A DNA stretch of 46,651 bases, from NCBI GenBank assembly GCA_030605345.1, contig JAUWIN010000006.1, forward strand, positions 1-46,651, given 5' to 3'. Below are positions 7,529-16,968 of this stretch, one piece after another. The notes under the pieces are model-generated. The model was not told the origin of the DNA, did not search any database, and worked only from the letters and a program-made list of their open reading frames with translations. Source of the DNA: Candidatus Brocadiia bacterium. Lineage in GTDB: Bacteria; Planctomycetota; PUPC01. Both the position numbers and the translations under genes were made by a program. Each line of letters starts with the position of its first letter. The first letter of the stretch is position 1.

Positions 7529-8191
7529 GTGTCTTACTTCGCACACAAATCATCACATATCGACAAAGGCGCAACAGTCGGCACCGGCACCAAAATCTGG
7601 CACTTCTGCCACGTCGCGGCCGGCGCCGAGATCGGCGCGAACTGTTCGCTCGGCCAGAACGTCTTCGTTGCGGGCGGCGCGAAGATAGGCAATCACGTCA
7701 AAATCCAGAACAACGTTTCCATCTACGCAGGGCTGGTCATCGAGGACGACGTATTCCTCGGCCCCTCGTGCGTGCTGACCAACGTAATCAACCCGCGGGC
7801 GCAGGTGGTCCGCCGCAGCATTTACGAGAAGACCCACATCCGCCGGGGAGCAACCATCGGCGCCAACGCGACCGTCGTTTGCGGCATCGTCGGCGGCCGG
7901 TATGCCTTCGTCGCGGCAGGCGCCGTCGTCACGAAGGACGTATGCGACTACGCCCTGATGGTCGGGGCACCTGCCAGGCGCCGCGGTTGGATAAGCCGCC
8001 ACGGGCACCCGCTCGAAAACCCGGATAAGAGCGGTATCATGGTCTGCCGCGAAAGCGGATACCGATACAAGGAGGTCGAGCCCGGCGTCCTCCGCTGCCT
8101 TGACCTTGACGAGGACGCGCCCCTGCCGGCGGACAAGGCCGTCGGCGAAGTGCCATACACCGAGTTAAGAAAAAGAACCGGTCCCAGCTGA
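7529..8191 (+). CDS. wlbB: UDP-2-acetamido-3-amino-uronate N-acetyltransferase, WlbB/WbpD type
   Basis: A 220-residue left-handed beta-helix acetyltransferase. Hexapeptide repeats run from IDKGATVGTGTKIWHFCHV through residue ~150, with the family-specific IQNNVSIYAGLVIEDDVFLG and PSCVLTNVINPR stretch of WbpD/WlbB. The enzyme uses acetyl-CoA to acetylate the 3-amino group made after the WlbA step. The C-terminal ~60 residues (after ISRHGHPL) form an extension with SGYRYKEVEPG, also common in this family. The GTG start at 7529 follows a weak GAGGA. It lies 19 bp after wlbA in one operon. The next gap (8192-8428, 237 bp) holds a 7-bp inverted repeat (8193-8199 with 8216-8222) and no gene. Confidence 0.9.
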   Translation: MSYFAHKSSHIDKGATVGTGTKIWHFCHVAAGAEIGANCSLGQNVFVAGGAKIGNHVKIQNNVSIYAGLVIEDDVFLGPSCVLTNVINPRAQVVRRSIYEKTHIRRGATIGANATVVCGIVGGRYAFVAAGAVVTKDVCDYALMVGAPARRRGWISRHGHPLENPDKSGIMVCRESGYRYKEVEPGVLRCLDLDEDAPLPADKAVGEVPYTELRKRTGPS

Positions 8192-8428
8192 ACACGGATT
8201 CACACCGACGCGAACATCCGTGCTAATTGTCCCCCAATTCCCTGCTTGATACAGCACAACCTAAGAATAGGGCGATGTGTCCGGAAAGAACAAGGCTGCC
8301 TCCGTCCCCGACCGCTGGGACGGTCGCGCGTCCGAACGAATCACTGCGGTTTTTCGAAAAGTTTGCGAGCGGCCCGAGTAGCTGCGTTCACGCCGCCATA
8401 CGCGTGACAATCGCAGGCGGCGCGGCCC

Positions 8429-9856
8429 CTAATACGCCTTGGCGAAGGGAACACGGTGCGGTGAGGGCTCGCCGCAGATGATGCACGCGCCTTCTTCCCG
8501 CGGCGCATCAATGGCGATGTTGCGGATGGTGGCTTTAGTCTCGCGGGCTATTCTGTCCTCGCACTCGTGCCCGCCGCACCAGTGCGCATAGAGGAACCCA
8601 CCAGGCTGATCGACTTTGGACTTGAGGTCGTCGTAGGTCTCGACCGGGTACGAGTTGTCGTCGAGCAGTGCCTTCGCCCGATTGAATAGCGCCGCCTGAA
8701 TCTGGCTGAGCAGCTTGGGAATAACCTCGCCTGCCGCCGACATCGGCGTGGTCGATTTCTCACCGGTATCCCTGCGAACGGCGACCACCTGCGAGTTCTG
8801 GATGTCTTTCGGGCCGATTTCGAGGCGCACGGGCACTCCCTTGACCTCGTGGTCGTTGAACTTCCATCCGGGCGATACGTTGTCGCGGTCGTCGATCTCC
8901 ACCGAAACGCCTTGAAGGACACTTTTGATTTTTCCCGCCGCCTCAAGGACCTCCGCCCTCTGTTGGTCGCTCCGCCAGATTGGGACGATCACAACCTGCG
9001 TCGGGGCCAGTTTCGGCGGCAGCACCAGCCCGTTGTCGTCGCTGTGCGTCATTATCAGCCCGCCGATGAGCCGTGTGCTCACTCCCCAACTCGTGGCATA
9101 GACGTATTCAAGTCGGCCTTCCTGGCTCTGGAATTGCACGTCGAACGCCCTGGCGAAGTTCTGGCCGAGGTAGTGTGAGGTGCCCGCCTGAAGTGCCCGC
9201 TTGTCCTGCATCATGGCTTCGATGGAGTAGGTATCGACGGCTCCGGCGAACTTCTCCCTCTCGGTCTTCTTGCCGCAGATGACGGGCATCGCCATGTAGT
9301 CCTGGGCGAAACGGCGATAGACTTCGAGCATTGTCAGCGTCTCTTCGCGGGCCTCACGTTCGGTTGCGTGAGCGGTGTGGCCTTCCTGCCAGAGGAACTC
9401 TGTGGTGCGGAGGAACAGGCGCGTCCGCATCTCCCACCGGACGATGTTGGCCCACTGGTTATAGAGAAGCGGCAGGTCGCGGTAGGAGCTAATCCATTTC
9501 TTGTACATGTGCCAGATGATAGTCTCGGACGTCGGCCGGATGTATAACTTTTCCTCGAGCTCCTTCCCACCACCGTGGGTGACCACCGCGCAATCGGCTG
9601 CGAAACCCTCGACGTGCTCGGCTTCCTTCTTCAGGAAACTCTCCGGTATGAAAAGCGGGAAGTAGGCGTTGCGGTGTCCGGTCTCGCGGAACATAGAGTC
9701 GAGCGCGTTCCGGATGTTCTCCCAAATGGCATAGCCATTCGGGCGGATGACCATGCAGCCCTTGACCGGCGCGTAATCGGCCAGTTCCGCCCGCAGGCAG
9801 ATGTCGGTGTACCACTTGGAATAGTCTTCGCTGCGTCTGGTGATTGCTTTTGCCAA
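8429..9856 (-). CDS. proS: Prolyl-tRNA synthetase, type 3 (archaeal/eukaryotic-like)
   Basis: A class II aminoacyl-tRNA synthetase that charges tRNA-Pro in the cytoplasm. Family motifs are clear: [31 protein letters not shown], the motif-2 loop [32 protein letters not shown], and a C-terminal zinc region with cysteines in HWCGGHECE and ACIICGEP. The last residue is tyrosine (VPFAKAY), as in Thermus-type ProRS. TTG at 9856 gives 475 residues, close to Thermus ProRS (477). A longer TTG start at 9922 is unlikely because it lies inside the -35 of the promoter at 9894-9922. It stands alone between a glycan operon and a kinase. Confidence 0.95.
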   Translation of the reverse strand: MAKAITRRSEDYSKWYTDICLRAELADYAPVKGCMVIRPNGYAIWENIRNALDSMFRETGHRNAYFPLFIPESFLKKEAEHVEGFAADCAVVTHGGGKELEEKLYIRPTSETIIWHMYKKWISSYRDLPLLYNQWANIVRWEMRTRLFLRTTEFLWQEGHTAHATEREAREETLTMLEVYRRFAQDYMAMPVICGKKTEREKFAGAVDTYSIEAMMQDKRALQAGTSHYLGQNFARAFDVQFQSQEGRLEYVYATSWGVSTRLIGGLIMTHSDDNGLVLPPKLAPTQVVIVPIWRSDQQRAEVLEAAGKIKSVLQGVSVEIDDRDNVSPGWKFNDHEVKGVPVRLEIGPKDIQNSQVVAVRRDTGEKSTTPMSAAGEVIPKLLSQIQAALFNRAKALLDDNSYPVETYDDLKSKVDQPGGFLYAHWCGGHECEDRIARETKATIRNIAIDAPREEGACIICGEPSPHRVPFAKAY

Positions 9857-9893
9857 CGTTCCGGCCCCGAAAAAATGGTCGTGGCGAGGAGCG

Positions 9894-9922
9894 ATGTTAG
9901 CACACCGAGGCGGCGGGTTCAA
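9894..9922 (-). promoter_or_regulatory. Sigma-70 promoter of proS
   Basis: Read leftward: -35 TTGAAC, 17-bp spacer, -10 TAACAT. Transcription would start near 9887, leaving a leader of about 30 bases before the TTG at 9856. This decides the proS start. Confidence 0.6.
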
Positions 9923-10006
9923 GTATCGGGGCGACAGATGCAGCCGGGGACGGCCTCCGCTGCGAACAGGCCGACTGCAATAAATCGTAAAACAAGCCGT
10001 TTCGCA

Positions 10007-10036
10007 TTGACACCACGCAATTATTTAGCATATAAG
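10007..10036 (+). promoter_or_regulatory. Sigma-70 promoter of the hybrid kinase gene
   Basis: -35 TTGACA (10007-10012), 18-bp spacer, -10 TATAAG (10031-10036), in an AT-rich stretch directly upstream of the kinase gene. Confidence 0.65.
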
Positions 10037-10100
10037 TTAGCAGCATTTCAGTGTTTGTGTGCTGGCATTTGCGCTGCGTTACTTTTCGCCAGGGGATGAG

Positions 10101-11633
10101 ATGCAAACCGGCAAACTCGTCGCAGTAGTCAGCACTGATAAGGCCCGACGCGAGACCATTGTGCGCGCCTTCACCGCCGCAGGGTTGGAAACAATAGCAG
10201 CGGCAACCACTGCTGAGCTGGACGTCAGCAAGCCCACAGAGCCGTTCGCCTTCGTTCTCGACGGCTTTCAACTCGACGTTGCGGACGCGCTCTCCCAGGT
10301 CCGCAGCCGCTGGCCCGGAGCCGACGTGTGGGCTGTTTGCGAAACAGCCAGGCACCTGTCAGGGGAGCGGCGCACTGAAGTGGTCGCCGAACCCGCTGCC
10401 CGGCATCCTTCCTGTGAAAGCATCCTCGAGGGGGTACTCCAAAAGCTCCCTATGGCGGCTGGCAGCCCGGTAGAAGCGGCGGATAAGCCCAAGGACACAG
10501 AGCAGCCCGGCAAACTCGGCCGGGCAGCGGCAAGCATAATCCACGAACTCAACAACCCCCTGGCCGCCCTGCTCGGCTTCGTTGAAATCCTTCGGGAGTC
10601 CGGCGCCTGCCCTGCCGAATTTCAGGACGACCTCGAGCAGATAGAGCACGAGGCCCGACGGTGCCGGCGGATTATTGACAACCTGCTGCACCTCGCACGC
10701 CCGCCGCAACTCATTCGCCGACCTACCGACATCCACGATCCGCTCGAACGGGCAATTACTGTCCGTTCCTACCAGGCGCCACAGGCGGACACCGGGGTCG
10801 TTCGGAACTTCGCAGAGGATATCCCCGCCGTAATGGTTGACCCTGACCATATCGAACAAATCGTGCTGAACCTGTTGACCAACGCGGAGGAAGCGACCCA
10901 GGCCGTCGGGCCGCCTCAGGCTGGCACCGCGGCCCACATCACCGTCAGCACCCGCGCCGAAGGCGGCGAACTGCTCATCTCCGTCGCTGACAACGGTCCG
11001 GGCATAGCCCAGGAAAACCTGGCGTCCGTCTTTGATCCGCTGTTCAGCACCAGGAGTTCCAGCAAGGGCGCCGGGCTGGGCCTGAGCGTATCCCGCACAC
11101 TCGCACGCCAGCACGGCGGCGACATCGAGGCGGCGAATCGCGAACAAGGCGGAGCGGTGTTCACAGTTCGTCTCCCTCTTATTGCCGCTCCGAAACCGGC
11201 CGAAACCGCCGCCAAACATTGGCCGCCCAAGGCAACCAGACACCACGTGCTGGTCCTGGACGGCAGGGCGGTAGTGCGCAGCACCATTGCCCGGATGCTC
11301 GGGCCAGAGGCTTATACCGTGGCCGGGTGCGCCACGCCCGAAGAAGCTTTGCGAGCGCTGGAATCGCAGGAGCCGGACGTCATTATCGCGGACCTGGCGC
11401 TCCTCCAATTTCGCGGCCGGGCACTGGTCCAGCGCTTGCGCCAGCACCATCCCGAATTGGCGGACAAGCTCATACTCGCAACGACCGGGGTGCAAGACTG
11501 GGCGCTCGACCCAGCAAAATACAGCCAAAACCCGGTGCTGCCGAAGCCATTCACCTGCGCCCAGCTCCGGCAGGCAGTGCTATCTGTCCTCAGGGAGGAT
11601 TCAGGCGGTCGGACTTCAGTCGGGGGATGTTGA
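10101..11633 (+). CDS. Hybrid sensor histidine kinase with receiver-like N-terminus
   Basis: A 510-residue soluble protein with no membrane segment. Residues ~1-110 form a receiver-like domain (LVAVVSTDKARRETIV, FAFVLDGFQLDV). HisKA follows with the H-box HELNNPL (His148). The ATPase domain has IVLNLLTNAEEA (N box), VADNGPGI (G1), FDPLFSTRS (F box) and GAGLGLSVS (G2). A C-terminal receiver spans about 375-505 with Asp431 in DVIIADLALL and the LPKPF lysine. Autophosphorylation and internal relay are expected; the input signal and output partner are unknown. ATG at 10101 is chosen because AGGGG lies five bases upstream; an in-frame start at 10059 is possible. The sigma factor gene downstream has its own promoter. 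Confidence 0.9.
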   Translation: MQTGKLVAVVSTDKARRETIVRAFTAAGLETIAAATTAELDVSKPTEPFAFVLDGFQLDVADALSQVRSRWPGADVWAVCETARHLSGERRTEVVAEPAARHPSCESILEGVLQKLPMAAGSPVEAADKPKDTEQPGKLGRAAASIIHELNNPLAALLGFVEILRESGACPAEFQDDLEQIEHEARRCRRIIDNLLHLARPPQLIRRPTDIHDPLERAITVRSYQAPQADTGVVRNFAEDIPAVMVDPDHIEQIVLNLLTNAEEATQAVGPPQAGTAAHITVSTRAEGGELLISVADNGPGIAQENLASVFDPLFSTRSSSKGAGLGLSVSRTLARQHGGDIEAANREQGGAVFTVRLPLIAAPKPAETAAKHWPPKATRHHVLVLDGRAVVRSTIARMLGPEAYTVAGCATPEEALRALESQEPDVIIADLALLQFRGRALVQRLRQHHPELADKLILATTGVQDWALDPAKYSQNPVLPKPFTCAQLRQAVLSVLREDSGGRTSVGGC

Positions 11634-11716
11634 TGTTTTAAACTTTTCGCCTTGCCTTAGGGCCTATGCAAAAACTGTGGCCGGCCATCCCTTCGGCTTC
11701 GCTCAGGGCAGGCTTG

Positions 11717-11733
11717 GCCCGCCAGAGGCGGGC
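11717..11733. terminator. GC-rich hairpin after the kinase gene
   Basis: GCCCGCC-AGA-GGCGGGC, a perfect 7-bp stem about 85 bases after the kinase stop. No run of T follows closely, so termination is uncertain. The surrounding text (CTTCGGCTTCGCTCAGGG and similar) looks like the dispersed low-complexity repeats seen in many planctomycete genomes. The 371-bp gap 11634-12004 otherwise holds the sigma-gene promoter and leader. Confidence 0.35.
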
Positions 11734-11805
11734 AGGGTGCCCGTGCCACGAAACAGACCCACTTTTTTGGATAGCTCTTAACGCCAAAAGGCCGCCCGTG
11801 CTAGT

Positions 11806-11834
11806 TTGACAGCCTGCATGCGCGGAGATAGAAT
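11806..11834 (+). promoter_or_regulatory. Sigma-70 promoter of the sigma factor gene
   Basis: -35 TTGACA (11806-11811), 17-bp spacer, -10 TAGAAT (11829-11834), the same hexamers and spacing as the wlbA promoter. Transcription would start near 11841, giving an untranslated leader of about 164 bases. Confidence 0.75.
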
Positions 11835-11991
11835 GTTGCGTTGCTCGTGCAAAAGCCCGGCGCCTGAGGGTCGGGAGCAGTGTCCGCCAGACCACCGCAG
11901 GAGGGCGCATCCGAAGACAATTCAGGGCTTGCGCCGCGCCGGTGCGGACCTACGCCGAGGAGTCCATCCTGAAGGACGGCCGGAAACTACT

Positions 11992-11997
11992 GGAGGT
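11992..11997 (+). promoter_or_regulatory. Shine-Dalgarno that points to an ATC start codon
   Basis: GGAGGT, then seven bases, then ATC at 12005. The stop TAG at 11999-12001 lies within this spacer and in frame, so the coding region cannot begin further upstream in this frame. Confidence 0.65.
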
Positions 11998-12004
11998 GTA
12001 GAAC

Positions 12005-12835
12005 ATCGCTTCGAAGGAACCGGCACTGGAAGCTTATCTTCGTGACATCAGCCGCACGCCGCTGCTGACGGCCGAAGAGGAGAAGGACCTGGCCAAGCGT
12101 CTGGACAAGGGCGGCGACGCGGAAGCGCGAGAGCGGATGGTCAATTCCAACCTGCGGCTTGTGGTGAGCATCGCGCGGAAATACGTCAACCGGGGCCTGC
12201 CGCTCATGGACCTGATTGAGGAGGGGAACATCGGCCTGCTGAGGGCGGTGGAAAAGTTCAACTACAGGCAGAACTGCCGGTTCAGTACCTATGCCAACTG
12301 GTGGATCAAGCAGGCCATCCGACGAGCGCTGACGAACACGTCGAAAACCGTTCGTGTTCCCGCCTACATGGTGGAGGCAATCTCGCAGTGGAAGAACGCC
12401 GAGTTGCGTTTGCGTACGGGACTGGGGCACCAGCCTGCGCCCCATGAAATCGTCAAAGCGGCTGGGGCGGGGGCGAAAAACTATAAACTGGTCAAGCGGA
12501 TAGTCCGACTGTGTTCGAGGCCGAGCCAGCCGGTGAGCCTGGACCTGATGTCCTCGCTCAATGCACTGATAAAGGACGACAAAACCGAACCGCCGGAGTC
12601 GGGCCTCCTCACACAAAGCGAACACGAAACCCTCCGCCGCCTGCTCGATTCGATAACTCCACGCGAGACCAAAATCCTAAGACTACGATACGGTCTGGGC
12701 AAAGACCGCCCGATGACACTGGCCCAGATCGGCGAAAAGGTCAAACTCACCCGTGAGAGTGTCCGCCAGATAGAACGGGGAGCCATAAAGAAATTGCACG
12801 CCATAATGACCAACCGCTACTCCGCCGAAGTATAG
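12005..12835 (+). CDS. Group-2 type RNA polymerase sigma-70 factor (apparent ATC start)
   Basis: A 276-residue sigma factor without region 1.1. Region 1.2 starts at once ([20 protein letters not shown]), region 2 reads [33 protein letters not shown] and [16 protein letters not shown], and region 4 has [20 protein letters not shown], the helix-turn-helix for the -35 element. It directs core RNA polymerase to promoters and resembles RpoD/RpoS-type secondary factors. Region 1.2 lies upstream of the first in-frame ATG (12137), so that ATG would remove a conserved domain. No ATG, GTG or TTG occurs between the in-frame TAG at 11999 and region 1.2; ATC at 12005 sits seven bases after GGAGGT and is the best start. 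CTG at 12026 is the alternative. A base-call error at the start codon is possible. Confidence 0.85.
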   Translation: MASKEPALEAYLRDISRTPLLTAEEEKDLAKRLDKGGDAEARERMVNSNLRLVVSIARKYVNRGLPLMDLIEEGNIGLLRAVEKFNYRQNCRFSTYANWWIKQAIRRALTNTSKTVRVPAYMVEAISQWKNAELRLRTGLGHQPAPHEIVKAAGAGAKNYKLVKRIVRLCSRPSQPVSLDLMSSLNALIKDDKTEPPESGLLTQSEHETLRRLLDSITPRETKILRLRYGLGKDRPMTLAQIGEKVKLTRESVRQIERGAIKKLHAIMTNRYSAEV

Positions 12836-12920
12836 GACCAATGCTCCGCGTAATCGTTCCGAACAAACATGTATGGTCTCCCTTGATGTGCTTCGCCACG
12901 GACGTGGAAGGACATCTTCG

Positions 12921-15900
12921 ATGAACAAGCAGCAAGCTGCAACCACTCCGGTCACCGGACACATCATCACGCACAACCACTGGGACCGCGACTGGGTTCT
13001 GACGGAGCGGATCACGCGGAGACAGGCGGTCGGCTTCTTTACCAACCTGTTCAAGATGATGGCGCGCGAGCCCGACTACCGCATGGTCCTCGACGGGCAG
13101 ACAGAAATTATCGACGACTTCATGGACGAACTGCCGCCGAGCCGGCGTCCGGCCGCCAGGCGTAACCTGGCCCGGCACATCGGCCGCGGCAAGCTCGCCG
13201 CCGGGCCGACCTACATCCAGCCGGACTACGTCCTCATCAGCGGCGAGGCGCACGTCCGCAACCTCCTCCTCGGCCACAAGCTTGCCCAGAAATACGGCAA
13301 GGTGATGAAGATCGGCTGGCTCATCGACACCTTCGGCCACATCAGCCAGACGCCACAACTGCTGAATCAGTTCGGCATCGACAGCATCTTCATTGCCCGC
13401 GGTTTCCCCATACCGCCTGAGGAAATCATGAGCGAGTTCACCTGGCGGGGGCCCGACGGCAGCGAACTGCTCGCGGTCTACACGATGAACACCGCGCGCA
13501 ACGCGATGAACCTCGCCCAGATGCCGAAGATCGCCGAGAACCGCATCGACATAGAGATGGAGAAGCTGGCGCCGCTCTGCCTCTCGCCACACATCCCTCT
13601 CTTCAACGGCTTCGAGCAGGACCAGGTCATCGACGACATCCTGCCCATCATCCGCCGAATCAAGCGCAAGGCCAAACCCTACGCCCTGCGGCAGACCAAC
13701 CCGGACGAGTTCTTCGAGATAATCAAGCCAACCCTCAAGGGCAAGCAGCTCCCCCACTGCCAGGGCTTCCTTTATAGCGGCATGTACATGCCGCTGCTGC
13801 ACGGGACGCTCTCGACCCGCGTCCAGATCAAACTCCGCAATGACCGCTGCGAAAAGCTCAACCAAAAGTGGGCCGAGCCGCTCAGCACCTTGACCTGGAC
13901 CCGCGGCGACACCTATCCCGCCGACCAGCTCGAACGGTCGTGGAAACTAATCCTGCAAAACGACCACCACGACGACATCTGTGGCTGTTGCAGCGACGAA
14001 GTCGAAATTGACATGCACAAGCGCTACGATCGAGTCGAGAAAATTTCCGGCGACATCGTCACTGGCAAAATGCAGCGGATCGTCGGCCACGTCGACACCA
14101 GCAAAGCCGGCCGCGACGGCCACGCTCTCGTCGCGTTTAATCCAACCAACCTGAAGCGGAAGGACATCGTCCGGACAACCGTCGATCTGCCGCCGGACTT
14201 CGGCCCCTTCAGGGTCGTCGATTCCCGCGACCGGTCGCTCCCGCTCCAGGTCGTGTCCAGGCGCGGCCGGAAGACCGAAATCGTCTTTCGCCCGACTCTG
14301 CCGCCGCTGGGCTATGCGACGGTCCTCCTCGTCCCGCAGCGCCGAGGCAGTCCGACGGCCACAAAGACCGTCCAGGCCGACGAACACAAGCGAACAGCTG
14401 AAAACGAATATCTCAAAATCAAGATCAATCGTAACGGCACGGTTGACGTCACGGACAAGCGAACCGGCCGCACGCACCGGCAGGTGGGCGCCCTCGTTGA
14501 CGGCGGGGACATGGGCGACTTGTATGACTACTCCTATCCTCCGACGGAGAAGCTCGTCTCGAGCAAGGACTGCCGGGCGACAGTGCGACTCGTCGAGGCC
14601 GGGCCGCTGGTGGCTCGATTCCGCGTCGAAATGACGATGAAAATCCCGGCCGCACTGCACAAGAACCGCCAGCGCCGCACAGCCAAGACCGTGGACATGC
14701 CCATCGTCAGCTATATCGAACTCGCGGTCGGGAGCAGGCGAGTGGACTGGGTAACCCACCTGACCAACACAGCGCGCAATCACCGCCTGCGGGTGCACTT
14801 CCCCACGGGCGTCAAAAGCGACCGCTCATTCGCCGGCGAAGCGTTCGACGTCAACCCCTTCACCTACGTCGGCGAGCAATGGGGCATCGAGCTGCCCAAG
14901 CGGCTGCAAGGGCTGGTGATTGCCGGCCGCGACACCATCCGCATCCGCAGCTACCCATTCCACGGTTTCTGTGACTACCACGACGGCGCTCGCGGCGTCG
15001 GCGTTGTGGCCAAGGGCGTCCGCGAATACGAGATTACCAAGCCAGGCCGCGAGATCGCACTCACCCTCCTGCGGTCTGTTGGATGGATGACGCACATGGA
15101 TATCCTGACCCGCGACGGCGACGTCGGCTGGGAGATATACACCCCGACCGCCCAGTGCTTCGGCACACACACGTTCCGTTACGGCTTCTGCCCGCACGCG
15201 GGCGACTGGTTTGACGGCGGCGTGCACGTCGAGAGCGAGCGTTTCAACGAGCCCGTCCGCGTGGCGCAGACCAACCCCCACCCCGGCCGGATGCCCGCAG
15301 ATTTCTGCTTCCTCAACATCACCCCGGCTCATAAGCTGATTCACTCGGCAATCAAACGCAGCGAAGACGGCCGAGCGCTCATCGTCCGCTGCTACAATCC
15401 CCGCGCGCAAAAGGTCACCGGCCGCATCCAGCTCGGGGCCAAGGTCAAGAGCGCCTGCAAGTCCAACGTGGCCGAAGACGTCACCTGCGAAAAACTGACC
15501 AGGCGGGGCCGCAACTTCACATTCGCCGCCGGCCATCACGAAATTGTCACGCTGCGGTTCGAGCTCGCCGCCGATCATACCCTGGCGAAGAAGCCGGCGG
15601 CGTCAATCGTCCGGGCGACGAAGGAATGCGCCAGCGAAATCTCACGGCGTGAGAAATGCCTCCAGGTCCCGCTGCCGCCCGTTGTTGTTCGGGCCGACAT
15701 CGAGAGCGAAAAGAAACGACTTCTCCGCCTGCGAAAAGAACACAAGCAGCTCGAGGCGCAAGCCGCCAAGCTAAAGGCACGCACCCGAGTCCTCTCGGCT
15801 GAGGGGAAAGAGGACGACGACCTGTTGATCGATTGGTCTAAGATGGCACATAAGGTCGCTTTGCATCGCCGATACATCGACGAAGCAAAGTTCTCCCTGC

Positions 15901-16148
15901 TGCTGACGCGGCGGCGGTGGTACGAGCAGACGGTGAAGGACCCGAAGCGCCGCCGCCGGCTGATGAAGAAAACGATGGACGACATTGCCCGGACCCGCCT
16001 GCCGGAGCTGCGGATTGTCGGCCGGCTCCACGAATACGTCCGGCAGTTCTACGTCAGCCGCAAAGCGAGTCGGCTCGGTCGGAAAGAATTGATGGACCGT
16101 GCGGTCACCGACGCTGCGTTGGGCAACACGCCCAAGCGCGACAACTAA
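12921..16148 (+). CDS. Alpha-mannosidase-like glycoside hydrolase, GH38
   Basis: A 1,075-residue enzyme that probably removes alpha-linked mannose from glycans. Zinc-site residues are visible as H18-N-H20-W-D22 in ITHNHWDRDW, Asp136 in GWLIDTFGH (catalytic nucleophile region) and DHHDD (348-352). The middle and C-terminal beta-sandwich domains of GH38 follow (FNPTNLKRKD, YIELAVGSRRVDWVTH). The last ~150 residues (from about 928) are unusual: a highly charged, heptad-like coiled coil rich in Lys, Arg and Glu. No signal peptide is seen, so it is probably intracellular. ATG 12921 is used because AAGGA lies eight bases upstream. It lies 85 bp after the sigma gene and 16 bp before an SDR, so co-transcription with both is possible. 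Confidence 0.88.
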   Translation: MNKQQAATTPVTGHIITHNHWDRDWVLTERITRRQAVGFFTNLFKMMAREPDYRMVLDGQTEIIDDFMDELPPSRRPAARRNLARHIGRGKLAAGPTYIQPDYVLISGEAHVRNLLLGHKLAQKYGKVMKIGWLIDTFGHISQTPQLLNQFGIDSIFIARGFPIPPEEIMSEFTWRGPDGSELLAVYTMNTARNAMNLAQMPKIAENRIDIEMEKLAPLCLSPHIPLFNGFEQDQVIDDILPIIRRIKRKAKPYALRQTNPDEFFEIIKPTLKGKQLPHCQGFLYSGMYMPLLHGTLSTRVQIKLRNDRCEKLNQKWAEPLSTLTWTRGDTYPADQLERSWKLILQNDHHDDICGCCSDEVEIDMHKRYDRVEKISGDIVTGKMQRIVGHVDTSKAGRDGHALVAFNPTNLKRKDIVRTTVDLPPDFGPFRVVDSRDRSLPLQVVSRRGRKTEIVFRPTLPPLGYATVLLVPQRRGSPTATKTVQADEHKRTAENEYLKIKINRNGTVDVTDKRTGRTHRQVGALVDGGDMGDLYDYSYPPTEKLVSSKDCRATVRLVEAGPLVARFRVEMTMKIPAALHKNRQRRTAKTVDMPIVSYIELAVGSRRVDWVTHLTNTARNHRLRVHFPTGVKSDRSFAGEAFDVNPFTYVGEQWGIELPKRLQGLVIAGRDTIRIRSYPFHGFCDYHDGARGVGVVAKGVREYEITKPGREIALTLLRSVGWMTHMDILTRDGDVGWEIYTPTAQCFGTHTFRYGFCPHAGDWFDGGVHVESERFNEPVRVAQTNPHPGRMPADFCFLNITPAHKLIHSAIKRSEDGRALIVRCYNPRAQKVTGRIQLGAKVKSACKSNVAEDVTCEKLTRRGRNFTFAAGHHEIVTLRFELAADHTLAKKPAASIVRATKECASEISRREKCLQVPLPPVVVRADIESEKKRLLRLRKEHKQLEAQAAKLKARTRVLSAEGKEDDDLLIDWSKMAHKVALHRRYIDEAKFSLLLTRRRWYEQTVKDPKRRRRLMKKTMDDIARTRLPELRIVGRLHEYVRQFYVSRKASRLGRKELMDRAVTDAALGNTPKRDN

Positions 16149-16164
16149 AGGGAACCGGCCACAT

Positions 16165-16944
16165 TTGTCAGCAGAAGCACAAAACCTGTGGGACTTGAGC
16201 GGCCGCCTGGCGCTGGTGACCGGCGCCGGCCGGGGGCTGGGCCGGGCGATGGCGCTTGCCCTGGCCGAACACGGCGCCGACGTGGCGCTGGTCGCCCGCT
16301 CGGAAGACCAGCTCGCGGATGCGGCAGAAGCGGTCAGAAAGCGTGGGACCAAGGCGGTTTTTTGCTCCTTCGACCTGGCAGATGCGGAAGGGATACCCGA
16401 CCTCCTCGCGGGCATCGAGAACGAAGCCGGCCTGGTGGATATTCTGGTGAACAGCGCCGGCATGACGCGGCGAGGCGCGGCTACCGAGGTGCCGCTCGAA
16501 GACTGGGATGCGGTGATGGGGTTGAACGTGCGGAGCGTGTTCGCTCTGTCGCGCCAGGTCGGCGGCCGCCTCATCGCGCGCGGCCGGAAGGGAAAGATTA
16601 TTAACGTCGCCTCCCTGATGAGCAGGGCGTCGCGTCCGGGGACAGCAGCATACAGCGCCAGCAAAGGCGCGGTGGCGCAGCTGACCAGAGCGCTGGCGGT
16701 CGAGTGGGCGCCGCACGGAATCAACGTGAATGCCATCGCTCCGGGTTACTTCAGGACTGAATTGACCAAGCCGCTATACACAGACGAGCGGTTCGACCAG
16801 TGGGTAAAAAGCAGGACTCCAATGGGGCGATGGGGTGAGCCGGAAGACCTCGCCGGCCTTGCCGTGTTCCTTGCTTCGCCAGCGTCGGACTTCGTCACAG
16901 GCCAGGTAATCTACGTCGATGGCGGGAGCTCTGCCGCGGTGTGA
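16165..16944 (+). CDS. SDR-family oxidoreductase (gluconate/KduD-like)
   Basis: A 259-residue short-chain dehydrogenase. TGAGRGLG (19-26) is the NAD(P) loop, NSAG the structural motif, and Tyr163-x-x-x-Lys167 in YSASK the catalytic pair. The C-terminus (GQVIYVDGG) is typical of FabG/KduD-like enzymes. The opening WDLSGRLALVTGAGRGLGRA and the pattern of EVPLEDWDAVMGLNVRSVF resemble gluconate 5-dehydrogenase and 2-deoxy-D-gluconate 3-dehydrogenase, so a sugar-acid substrate is likely but not proven. TTG at 16165 gives the usual family length; an ATG at 16099 would overlap the mannosidase by 50 bases. It is in the mannosidase operon, which hints at hexose catabolism. Confidence 0.82.
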   Translation: MSAEAQNLWDLSGRLALVTGAGRGLGRAMALALAEHGADVALVARSEDQLADAAEAVRKRGTKAVFCSFDLADAEGIPDLLAGIENEAGLVDILVNSAGMTRRGAATEVPLEDWDAVMGLNVRSVFALSRQVGGRLIARGRKGKIINVASLMSRASRPGTAAYSASKGAVAQLTRALAVEWAPHGINVNAIAPGYFRTELTKPLYTDERFDQWVKSRTPMGRWGEPEDLAGLAVFLASPASDFVTGQVIYVDGGSSAAV

Positions 16945-16968
16945 TTCCGCCCGTCAGCGAAGGCCGCC

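Noticed and set aside
9857..9922. Longer N-terminus for proS from the TTG at 9922
   Set aside because: This TTG lies inside a -35 hexamer, the added residues are not family-like, and the shorter form has the normal length.
10359..11528. 389-codon minus-strand open frame opposite the histidine kinase
   Set aside because: The plus strand shows complete HisKA, ATPase and receiver motifs, while the minus frame has none.
11806..12045. Short plus-strand frame in the sigma gene leader, as a separate small gene
   Set aside because: Arg/Gly-rich sequence without domain or Shine-Dalgarno; the ATG at 11833 overlaps the -10 box.
12747..13865. Long minus-strand open frame opposite the mannosidase start
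   Set aside because: It is the mirror of a strongly conserved GH38 coding region; GC-rich third positions keep the opposite frame open. No family motif is seen.
16099..16164. ATG at 16099 as the SDR start
   Set aside because: It would overlap the mannosidase by 50 bases and add residues not found in the family.
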